A DNA stretch of 64,000 bases from the NCBI RefSeq assembly GCF_046197875.1, contig NZ_CP166991.1:1364001-1428000 (forward strand). The letters run 5' to 3'. The notes beneath the pieces are model-generated. The model was not told the DNA's origin. It did not search any database and worked only from the letters and a program-made list of their open reading frames with translations. The DNA is from Methanobrevibacter_A acididurans. GTDB lineage: Archaea > Methanobacteriota > Methanobacteria > Methanobacteriales > Methanobacteriaceae. Within the stretch, counting starts at the first letter, position 1; every line of letters begins with the position of its first letter. The position numbers were made by a program, and so were the translations under genes. Shown here piece by piece: positions 9,504-16,912 of the stretch.

Positions 9504-10025
9504 TTAAGCTAAGTCATATGCAATCTTACAAGCAGTTGCATTCTTTTCCCCTATTTTTCCAGGGAATGTTTCTTTAATTACTTTTATAATAGATTCAATG
9601 GTTACTTCACCAGTTCTTTTAGCAAAGCATCCTAAAATAATGGTATTTACTATGTTTCTACCTAAGTTATCTAATGCAATACCAGTTGCATCAATATCAA
9701 ATACTTCCACATCTTTAGAATCTAATTCTTTAGTAGTATTTATAATTACTTCACCATCTTTGTTTATTCCAGAATAAATGTCTACAACATTGAGTAATCC
9801 ATCATCTAGAACCATTACATAATCAGGATTGTATACTTGATATCTGATTTTTATAGGTTTTGAGTCAATTCTAGTAAAAGCCATGACCGGTGCCCCTCTT
9901 CTTTCTACTCCGAAGAATGGGAACGCTTGAGAAAATTTTCCATCTTCAAATGCTGCTTTTGCTAAAATTTCAGCTGCAGTTACAGCACCTTGTCCTCCAC
10001 GACCATGAAAGCGAATTTCAATCAT
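9504..10025 (-). CDS. porC: pyruvate:ferredoxin oxidoreductase gamma subunit
   Basis: A 173-residue gamma subunit. It opens with [18 protein letters not shown], the family hallmark, and contains [12 protein letters not shown] at about residues 37-48. I place the start at the ATG at 10025 because a GGAGGAAA ribosome binding site ends 7 nt upstream. An ATG 33 bp further up would add eleven residues without family similarity. It is the first gene of the por operon, downstream of a good TATA box at about 10071-10084. Confidence 0.93.
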
Positions 10026-10070
10026 AATATTTTCCTCCATTTTGTCATAATTAATCATTTAAATTAAATA

Positions 10071-10088
10071 ATATATATACTTTTATAG
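10071..10088 (-). promoter_or_regulatory. promoter of the por operon (BRE/TATA)
   Basis: On the minus strand the sequence CTATAAAAGTATATATAT reads as a purine-rich BRE followed by an archaeal TATA box. A start site about 25 bp downstream would leave a leader of roughly 25 nt before porC. About 16 bp upstream of the TATA box is a short palindrome, TTCTG-N6-CAGAA (10100-10115), which could bind a regulator. Confidence 0.55.
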
Positions 10089-10119
10089 TAAATATAAAAT
10101 TCTGAAAAAACAGAACTAA

Positions 10120-10483
10120 TAAAGGAACATTAAAAGAAAAAAGTAATAAAATTAGTATTTTTATTATAAAATTTTTAAAAAATTAGTAAAAAAAATAAAA
10201 AATATTCAAAAATAGAAAAAACATCTTAAATTAAATAAAACAAGCCATAAAAAGCAAAACAAAAATAAAATAAAGAATAACAAATCAAAAATCATTTAAA
10301 TAAGCAATATATAGTATAAAATGAATAAAAGAAGAAAATAAAATATAAGAACATTTAATAAAAATTGAAAAAAATAAAAACATAGTCATGATTAATCATT
10401 ATAATTAAAAAAAATAATTAAAAAAAAGAAATAAAACAAGATAAAAAGTTTAAAAAATAAAATAATAAAAATTATTATTTATC
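10120..10483. other. AT-rich intergenic region with no gene seen
   Basis: Between the por promoter and the phoU stop there is a long A-rich stretch on the plus strand with many stop codons in all frames. I see no coding potential, tRNA or strong hairpin. It probably holds only upstream promoter sequence for porC and the transcript end of phoU, seen as T-runs on the minus strand. Confidence 0.6.
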
Positions 10484-11185
10484 TTATAAATCTTCATCAT
10501 TTTCATTATCTAAAGGTTTAATATCAGGTCTTTTAAGAGTTAACATGAAAATAGTACGATTAGAAATATTAACAGCTCTATCAGCAGAACGTTCTAAAAA
10601 TCTTGCAATAAAAATTAATTGAACAAAATTTTCAATACCCTCAGTACTTTCACTCATTAAATTAGTAGATCTAGTAAGTACATTATCAAAAAGTTCATCT
10701 ACCTTATCATCATCAGTACTTAATTCTCTAGCTTTTTCTAAATCATGATTATGAAAGGCCTTAATAGATTTAATTAACATTAAATGAACATAATCACTCA
10801 TAAAAGCTAATTCTTTAACAAGTTTCTCAGGAACTAAATCAAAATTAATTTTACTAATAGAATCTGCAATATTCAAAGATAAATGACCAACACGTTTAAT
10901 ATGACTAATATTACGTATTAAAGATTCAATATACATTAAATCACTAGCATAAGGTTGTTCACTAGCAATAAACCTAATACATTTACGTTCTAATTCAATA
11001 GTAAAAACATCGATTTCATCAGTTTTTCTCTTTAAATCATTAAATTTATTTTCATCATAACTTTCAAGCAAATCTATACATTCACTCTGAGAATCAATCA
11101 CAAGCTGTCCTAATTTTTCAGAATCTTTATTTATATTCTTCATTTGATTTTTAAATGAAATACTAGGAAAAATTTTATTCATCAT
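10484..11185 (-). CDS. phoU: phosphate uptake regulator PhoU
   Basis: A 233-residue all-helical protein with two PhoU repeats. Recognisable features are ERKCIRFIASEQPYASDL in the first half, and RFLERSADRAVNISNRTIF in the second, the metal-binding type helix. PhoU proteins modulate the Pst transporter and phosphate signalling. I chose the ATG at 11185; a GTG at 11188 overlaps the GGAGATGTG that probably acts as ribosome binding site. It is the last gene of the pst operon, 55 bp after pstB. Confidence 0.88.
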   Translation of the reverse strand: MMNKIFPSISFKNQMKNINKDSEKLGQLVIDSQSECIDLLESYDENKFNDLKRKTDEIDVFTIELERKCIRFIASEQPYASDLMYIESLIRNISHIKRVGHLSLNIADSISKINFDLVPEKLVKELAFMSDYVHLMLIKSIKAFHNHDLEKARELSTDDDKVDELFDNVLTRSTNLMSESTEGIENFVQLIFIARFLERSADRAVNISNRTIFMLTLKRPDIKPLDNENDEDL

Positions 11186-11242
11186 CACATCTCCACAATT
11201 ATAATATTATATATATTTAGTAAATAATTCAAACTTAACTGT

Positions 11243-11995
11243 TTAACCAAATCTTCCAGTAATATATTCCTCAGTTTTTTCTTCACGAGGATTAATGAAA
11301 AGTTCAGAAGTTAAATTATTTTCAATAATTTCACCATTTAAGAAAAAAGAAGTATATTTACTAACACGTGTAGCTTGTTGCATATTATGTGTAACAATTA
11401 AAATAGTATACTCTTTTTTAAGACGATTAATCAAATCTTCAATTTTAATAGTTGATATTGGATCTAAAGCAGAACATGGTTCATCCATAAGAATAACTTC
11501 AGGTTTATTAGCAATTGTACGGGCAATACAAACACGTTGTTGTTGTCCACCAGATAAACTCATAGCAGAATCATAAAGTTTAGATTCAACTTCATCCCAT
11601 ATAGCTGCAGATTTTAAACTTTCTTCAACTCTTTGTGCAATAAAATCTTCATCTTCTATTCCATGGATTCTAAGACCATACGCTACATTATCAAATATTG
11701 ATTTAGGAAATGGATTAGCTTTTTGAAAAACCATCCCTACTCTTTTTCTTAAATTCACAACATCAATATTTTTACCATAAATTTCAGTGTCATCTAAATA
11801 AATTTCACCTGTATGATTAAATGAAGGAATCAAATCATTCATACGATTTAAAGTTCTCAAAAAAGTAGATTTACCACAACCAGAAGGACCAATAAGTGCA
11901 GTGACTGTATTTTCTGGAACTTGCATATTGATATTTTTTAATATGTGATTATCTCCAAATTTTGTGTTCAAATTTTTTACTGTAATTCTATTCAT
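11243..11995 (-). CDS. pstB: phosphate ABC transporter ATP-binding protein PstB
   Basis: A 250-residue ABC ATPase. Walker A is GPSGCGKST at residues 36-44, the signature LSGGQQQR is at about 147-154, and Walker B is VILMDEP at about 167-173. The ALDPISTIKIE segment right after Walker B is characteristic of PstB. It powers phosphate import by the PstSCAB complex on the cytoplasmic side of the membrane. It lies 21 bp after pstA. Confidence 0.95.
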   Translation of the reverse strand: MNRITVKNLNTKFGDNHILKNINMQVPENTVTALIGPSGCGKSTFLRTLNRMNDLIPSFNHTGEIYLDDTEIYGKNIDVVNLRKRVGMVFQKANPFPKSIFDNVAYGLRIHGIEDEDFIAQRVEESLKSAAIWDEVESKLYDSAMSLSGGQQQRVCIARTIANKPEVILMDEPCSALDPISTIKIEDLINRLKKEYTILIVTHNMQQATRVSKYTSFFLNGEIIENNLTSELFINPREEKTEEYITGRFG

Positions 11996-12016
11996 TTACA
12001 AAACCTTCCTTAAATT

Positions 12017-12871
12017 TTAAAATTTCCCCATCATTTTTTCTTGATATCTATTAACTAAGTAATTAGTAGCAAATGTTAGTATAAGAACAATTATTACTAG
12101 AACTGCAGCTGTACCAAATGCATTATCCATTGAAATTCCTTCAGTAGCTAAAATATATAAATGAAGAGGTAAAGGACGCCCTGGATCAAATATGGATATA
12201 GGGACTGAAAGTGCTGAACCAACAGCATACATAACAGCAGCAGCTTCAGATATAGCTCTTGTCATAGCAAGTATTACACCAGTCACAATTCCCGGAATTG
12301 AAGCTGGAATAACAACATTAGCTATAGTTTGCCATTTAGTAGCACCTAAACCTAAAGATGCTTGACGATAAGTATTAGGAACAGAAGCTATAGCAACTTC
12401 AGAAACTTGGAATACAGTTGGAACCGCCATAATAGCAAGGACTAACCCTCCTGATAGAATAGACCATCCTAAATTTAGAAATACCACGAAAAATGCTAAA
12501 CCAAATAAACCAAATACAATTGAAGGAATACTTGATAAGGTTTCTGCACCAAAACGAATTAAATTAACAATTTTACTTTCACCTGCATATTCAACCATAT
12601 ACACAGCAGCTCCAACACCCAGAGGAGTTGCAATCACAGCTGCAATTAAAGTCACATATACGGAAGATATAATCATAGGTAATATTCCACCAGATTTACC
12701 AGAATCTATAGGACTACCTAATAAAAATTCCAAATTAACTACAGGTAACCCTTTTATTAGAATATAACCTAAAATAATAAGTAGAATACCTAATGTCACT
12801 ATACCAGATAAAATAAAAATTTTATTCATTATTTTATCTGAAGATTTTGAACTACAAATTTTAAATGACAT
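12017..12871 (-). CDS. pstA: phosphate ABC transporter permease PstA
   Basis: A 284-residue permease with six predicted membrane helices. The EAA-type loop that contacts the ATPase is at about residues 170-190 (YRQASLGLGATKWQT). It pairs with PstC to form the phosphate channel. Its ATG directly follows the stop codon of the 50-residue ORF at 12872-13024, and its AAGGAGGAAT ribosome binding site lies inside that ORF. Confidence 0.93.
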   Translation of the reverse strand: MSFKICSSKSSDKIMNKIFILSGIVTLGILLIILGYILIKGLPVVNLEFLLGSPIDSGKSGGILPMIISSVYVTLIAAVIATPLGVGAAVYMVEYAGESKIVNLIRFGAETLSSIPSIVFGLFGLAFFVVFLNLGWSILSGGLVLAIMAVPTVFQVSEVAIASVPNTYRQASLGLGATKWQTIANVVIPASIPGIVTGVILAMTRAISEAAAVMYAVGSALSVPISIFDPGRPLPLHLYILATEGISMDNAFGTAAVLVIIVLILTFATNYLVNRYQEKMMGKF

Positions 12872-13024
12872 TTAATATTCCTCCTTAATATAGTTTTTAA
12901 TATTTTTTGAATACATTATATTATAATAATCACAAGAATCTATTTCTTCTAAAATTTTTTTTGTTCCAATAACACGACGTGGGACTCTAATATTTTTTTG
13001 AATATTGATTTTCTCATAAATCAT
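12872..13024 (-). CDS. unrecognised 50-residue ORF filling the pstC-pstA gap
   Basis: An intact ORF of 50 codons plus stop. Its ATG overlaps the pstC stop (ATGA), and its TAA is immediately followed by the pstA ATG. Upstream is GGGGGTGGGGATTT, a plausible ribosome binding site. The predicted peptide begins MIYEKINIQKNIRVPRRVIG and is basic, hydrophilic and rich in Ile, Lys and Tyr, with no membrane helix or signal peptide. I recognise no family. The exact tiling supports real translation or at least translational coupling; its last codons also carry the pstA ribosome binding site. It could alternatively be a chance open frame in the spacer, so I am moderately sure. Confidence 0.5.
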   Translation of the reverse strand: MIYEKINIQKNIRVPRRVIGTKKILEEIDSCDYYNIMYSKNIKNYIKEEY

Positions 13025-13899
13025 AAATCCCCACCCCCAATGTCCATTTTATATTTACGTTGAATCCAATTAGTAAACAATAATAAAATCATTATGATTA
13101 TGAATAATACTACTGCTGTTGCAAATAATGCATTATAATGTAAACCTGTTGCATAACCCATTTCTAATGCTATATTAGAAGTTAAAGTTCTAACTGGTTC
13201 AAAAATAGATCCTGGAATTTGAGTAACATTACCTGCAACCATTATAACTGCTAGGGTTTCACCTATTGCACGACCCATACCTAAAATTACTGCAGTTACA
13301 ATACCTGGAAGCGCCGCAGGTAAAATAATGTGACGAATTGTTTGCCAATTTGTAGCACCCAAACCTAATGAAGCTTCTTTAAACTGTTTAGGAACACTAC
13401 GAAGTGCATCTTGAGATACACTAATAATTGTAGGTAAAATCATTATCGCCAATATAATTGCAGCGGTTAAAATACTAAACCCAGTTCCCCCAAAATTATT
13501 TCTAATTATAGGCACTAAAACAATTAAACCAAAAAATCCATATACTACACTTGGAATTCCAGCTAATGTTTGAATTACTGGTTGTAAAAATTTTCTTACA
13601 TTATCGCGAGCAACTTCCGCCATGAATATTGAACATAAGATTGATAATGGCACAGCCATAACCAATGCAAGCAATGTAACTTCTAATGAACCAACAATCA
13701 TAGTGAAAACACCATATTGATTGGAATCAGGAGCCCAATTCATTCCAAAAATAAAATTTAAAAATCCATAATCTTGAAATGCAGGAAATCCTTGAATTAA
13801 TATGAATGCTACTATTACAAGAATTATTAAAATAGAAAAACAAGCTGTTAATAACAAGCCTTTCTCTATAAACAATTCTGAAAAAGTTTTTTCTCCCAT
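13021..13899 (-). CDS. pstC: phosphate ABC transporter permease PstC
   Basis: A 292-residue permease with about six membrane helices. The cytoplasmic loop QFKEASLGLGATNWQT at about residues 175-190 matches the one in PstA. I place the start at the ATG at 13899, preceded by a GGGGTATGA ribosome binding site; an ATG 12 bp upstream (13911) has no such site. The final residues (GGGDL) overlap the next small ORF by 4 bp. It forms the membrane channel for phosphate together with PstA. Confidence 0.93.
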   Translation of the reverse strand: MGEKTFSELFIEKGLLLTACFSILIILVIVAFILIQGFPAFQDYGFLNFIFGMNWAPDSNQYGVFTMIVGSLEVTLLALVMAVPLSILCSIFMAEVARDNVRKFLQPVIQTLAGIPSVVYGFFGLIVLVPIIRNNFGGTGFSILTAAIILAIMILPTIISVSQDALRSVPKQFKEASLGLGATNWQTIRHIILPAALPGIVTAVILGMGRAIGETLAVIMVAGNVTQIPGSIFEPVRTLTSNIALEMGYATGLHYNALFATAVVLFIIIMILLLFTNWIQRKYKMDIGGGDL

Positions 13900-13989
13900 T
13901 TCATACCCCATAACTTTTTTTATTAAAATATATTAATAACATGATAATTTTTTAATTTCATCTATTTTTCTATAAAAAGTACCAATTCT

Positions 13990-14796
13990 TCATGATACTG
14001 GAATAATCTTATTTTCTTCAATTATTTTTGTTCCTTCAGGAGATTTAACCCATTCTAAAAATTTATTTACTTCACCAGTAGGTTTTCCTTTAATAAGGAA
14101 CAAGAAAGGTCTTTGAAGTTCATAATCCCCATTAGATATAGTTTCTTCAGAGGGTTGAACACCATCAACTGAAAGAGATTTAACATCATTAGACATATGA
14201 GCAAAAGACATGTACCCTATAGCTCCTGGATCTGTTGAAACTGCTTGTTTAACTGATTCAGTAGAACTTTGAACTATAGCTGAAGACATTATATCCGATT
14301 TATCCATGATAAGACTTGTGAAAGCATCTCTTGTACCAGAGCCTTCTTCACGAGTTATAACATGAATTTCCTGATCTGGACCTCCAACTTCTTTCCAATT
14401 TGTTATATTTCCATTAAAAATACCTTTAATTTGTGAACTTGAAAGATCTGAAATGTTATTACCATTATTCACACCAATGACTATTCCTTCTTTACCTAAT
14501 TCCACTTCAGTTATATTTTGTTTATCTGAAGAATCCAATTCTTTAGAACTCATCCCAATATCTGCGATTCCCTGATGAGTACTTCTTATACCCATTCCAG
14601 AACCTCCTCCTTGAACACTAATTTTAATATCAGAATGGTTTGTATCATAAGCATCTGCTAATTCTTCAGCTAAAGGTTGTACACTTGTTGAACCTACAAT
14701 GTCCATCCTTTGAACATTCATACCTGGTATGACAAGTAACAAAGCAATTATTATTACTATGATTATTCCAATTATCCATTTATACTTTGATTTCAT
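13990..14796 (-). CDS. pstS: phosphate-binding protein PstS, second copy
   Basis: A 268-residue extracytoplasmic binding protein. It starts with a lysine-rich region and a hydrophobic helix, which acts as signal peptide or anchor. The phosphate-binding segments VGSTSVQPLAEEL, QGGGSGMGIR and REEGSGTRDAF are all visible. I place the start at the ATG at 14796 because an AGTGGAT ribosome binding site sits 6 nt upstream; the alternative GTG lies within that site. It is about half to two thirds identical by eye to the neighbouring PstS, so the pair looks like a tandem duplication that has diverged. Confidence 0.92.
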   Translation of the reverse strand: MKSKYKWIIGIIIVIIIALLLVIPGMNVQRMDIVGSTSVQPLAEELADAYDTNHSDIKISVQGGGSGMGIRSTHQGIADIGMSSKELDSSDKQNITEVELGKEGIVIGVNNGNNISDLSSSQIKGIFNGNITNWKEVGGPDQEIHVITREEGSGTRDAFTSLIMDKSDIMSSAIVQSSTESVKQAVSTDPGAIGYMSFAHMSNDVKSLSVDGVQPSEETISNGDYELQRPFLFLIKGKPTGEVNKFLEWVKSPEGTKIIEENKIIPVS

Positions 14797-14980
14797 AAAA
14801 AAATCCACTTTTAGTTTTTTAAAATTTAATTAATAAGAAATAAGTATTAAACCATGTATCTTTTTTGTGAAGAAAATAATTTTATTTTAAAAAAATAAAA
14901 GGAAAAAAGAGAAGAAATTCTTTAAAATTTCATAATATTTTTTTTAGTGATATAATTCTATTAATATTAAACTTTTAAAT

Positions 14981-15790
14981 TTATGCAGTAGATTGCACAA
15001 TTTTTTCTTGTTGTAACACTTTTTTACCTTCATCACTCATGACCCAATCAAGGAACTTTTTAGTTTCTCCTGTAGGTTCACCTTTAGTTAAAAATATGAA
15101 AGGTCTTTGTAATTTATAAGATCCATCACTTATTGTACTGTCTGATGGAGATACTCCATCAACACTTACGGATTTTACATCATCACTCATATGAGCATAT
15201 GATATAAATCCAATTGCATTTGGATCTTGTGCTACGGATTGTTTTACTGCTTCTGTAGAACTTTGTACTACTGCATCTTTTTTCATTGAATCATTTCCTA
15301 AGACTAATTTTTGGAATGCATCTAAGGTTCCTGATCCTTCTTCTCTAGTAATTAAATTAATTTCCCCATCATTTCCCCCAACTTGGTTCCAATTTGTAAT
15401 ATTACCTGAGTAAATACCTTTTAATTGGTCTGTAGTTAAGTCAGAAATACTATTTTCATTATTTACAGCAATGACTATACCATCTTTACCTAATTCATAT
15501 TGTTTTAATCCACTTGCATCTGAACCTTTTACTTCTTTAGAACTAGATCCTATATCTGCAGTACCATCTTGGGCACTTTTTATCCCTACACTAGATCCTC
15601 CACCTTGGACGTTGATTTCTACTCCAGAGTGGGTTTGGTTGTATTCAGATACAAGTTTTTCAGCTACTGGTTGTACACTAGTTGAGCCCACAATATCTAT
15701 TTTTTGAGCACTTGATGTTGTAACAATCAATAAAGCTGCAGCTATTATAATTATAATAGCAAGTATTGCTATTTTTTTATTTTTTTTCAT
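14981..15790 (-). CDS. pstS: phosphate-binding protein PstS, first copy
   Basis: A 269-residue binding protein and first gene of the pst operon. Residues 1-28 form a lysine-rich start plus hydrophobic helix. Then come VGSTSVQPVAEKL, QGGGSSVGIK and REEGSGTLDAF, which line the phosphate pocket in the PstS family. There is no lipobox cysteine, so it is probably held by its N-terminal helix or released into the space under the cell wall. A GGGTGAG ribosome binding site precedes the ATG. A 184-bp gap without a clear terminator separates it from the second pstS. Confidence 0.93.
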   Translation of the reverse strand: MKKNKKIAILAIIIIIAAALLIVTTSSAQKIDIVGSTSVQPVAEKLVSEYNQTHSGVEINVQGGGSSVGIKSAQDGTADIGSSSKEVKGSDASGLKQYELGKDGIVIAVNNENSISDLTTDQLKGIYSGNITNWNQVGGNDGEINLITREEGSGTLDAFQKLVLGNDSMKKDAVVQSSTEAVKQSVAQDPNAIGFISYAHMSDDVKSVSVDGVSPSDSTISDGSYKLQRPFIFLTKGEPTGETKKFLDWVMSDEGKKVLQQEKIVQSTA

Positions 15791-15820
15791 ATATCATTCT
15801 CACCCATTTAAAAGGTTGAT

Positions 15821-15927
15821 TTTTATATATATAAAGGTTTCCATAATGTGAATGAAAATACACAAAATAGGAACTAAATGTAAAAAAGAAGTGATATAAA
15901 AATACACAAAATTCACAAAATAGGAAT
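15821..15927 (-). promoter_or_regulatory. pst operon promoter with repeated CACAAAAT motifs
   Basis: A TATA box (TTTATATATATAAAA, minus strand) lies at about 15821-15836. Upstream of it, the motif CACAAAAT occurs three times on the plus strand: 15861-15868, 15905-15912 and 15914-15921. Two copies extend to the 13-mer CACAAAATAGGAA (15861-15873 and 15914-15926), and two share the 12-mer AATACACAAAAT. Repeats at this position suggest binding sites for a phosphate-responsive regulator, perhaps the HTH-PhoU protein encoded next door. Confidence 0.5.
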
Positions 15928-15950
15928 AAAAATAAGCTTAAAGCAAAAGC

Positions 15951-16832
15951 TTATTCACGAAAAGACCGTGGAGTAATAGGGCGAGGAATATCTTTATGAA
16001 ATTCAGCTGCAGTATCCATAATTTCAACACTAATATCCCCAATACGTTCAAAAGCTTTAACAACACGAGACAAGTACAAATAATAATTAGAATGTTGAGT
16101 ATCATCAAAACTAGTATCTGCCATTTGAAAAGCAATACAATTCATTGCATCTTTCTGTAAAGTATGAATCTTTTCTTCATTATCCATAAGATCACCTTTA
16201 ACACTTAATTTACCATCAATAAAAGCTTCCATAGAAATATCTATAGATTTTTGAGCAGCTTTATGCATCTTTTTTAAAAATTTCAAAACATCTTCATCCA
16301 CAGCTAAATCATCATTAACAGTAAATTTAGCAAGATGGGCAGAATAATCACCAATACGTTCCAAATCATAAGCAACTTCATTATAAACAGAAACTTTAGA
16401 AACTTTAGAATGAGGATCAATATTAACAATAGTTTCAACAGAATAACGAACCTTTTCAAAGAGATTATTTGTAGTATAATCCATTTCAAGAGCATCTTCA
16501 GCTATTTTCTTATCATTTTCAACAATAGAATTAAAAGCAACCTCTACTTCCTGTTTAACGTGATCGCTCATATTTTGTAACATATTTTTAATCAATAAAT
16601 TACTAGAATACTCTGGGGAATTCATATTATTCCCATATAACTCTTCATATTTTTTTAAATCAATAATATAAGCCCTTTTAACAATTTCCTTTTTAACAAG
16701 AGGTTGTAATAATTGAGTAACATAACGACGAGTAATACCTAACTTATCAGCAATTTCATCTTGAGTAGATGGATTTTCATATAAAATTACGTCCAAAATA
16801 TCTTTTAAAGTACTATTTCCTTTATTCACCAT
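15951..16832 (-). CDS. HTH-containing PhoU-family regulator
   Basis: A 293-residue protein. The first 70 residues form a winged helix (STQDEIADKLGITRRYVTQLL is the helix-turn-helix, about 27-47). Two PhoU-type helical repeats follow (NEVAYDLERIGDYSAHLAKF at about 160-180, and SRVVKAFERIGDISVEIMDT near 258-277). This fusion is common in archaea and suggests direct transcriptional control of phosphate genes, in contrast to the HTH-less PhoU at 10484-11185. I place the start at the ATG at 16832; a TTG further up is possible. It is transcribed toward the pst operon, and its 3' end borders the repeated promoter motifs. Confidence 0.88.
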   Translation of the reverse strand: MVNKGNSTLKDILDVILYENPSTQDEIADKLGITRRYVTQLLQPLVKKEIVKRAYIIDLKKYEELYGNNMNSPEYSSNLLIKNMLQNMSDHVKQEVEVAFNSIVENDKKIAEDALEMDYTTNNLFEKVRYSVETIVNIDPHSKVSKVSVYNEVAYDLERIGDYSAHLAKFTVNDDLAVDEDVLKFLKKMHKAAQKSIDISMEAFIDGKLSVKGDLMDNEEKIHTLQKDAMNCIAFQMADTSFDDTQHSNYYLYLSRVVKAFERIGDISVEIMDTAAEFHKDIPRPITPRSFRE

Positions 16833-16912
16833 AAAAATCAGCAAAAATTAGATTTAACTAAAATTATTTTAATAAATTCAAATTAATAAACATTACTAAA
16901 AAAAATAAAAAA

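Noticed and set aside
10101..10483. Small ORFs in the gap between por and phoU
   Set aside because: Only very short, lysine-rich frames without ribosome binding sites.
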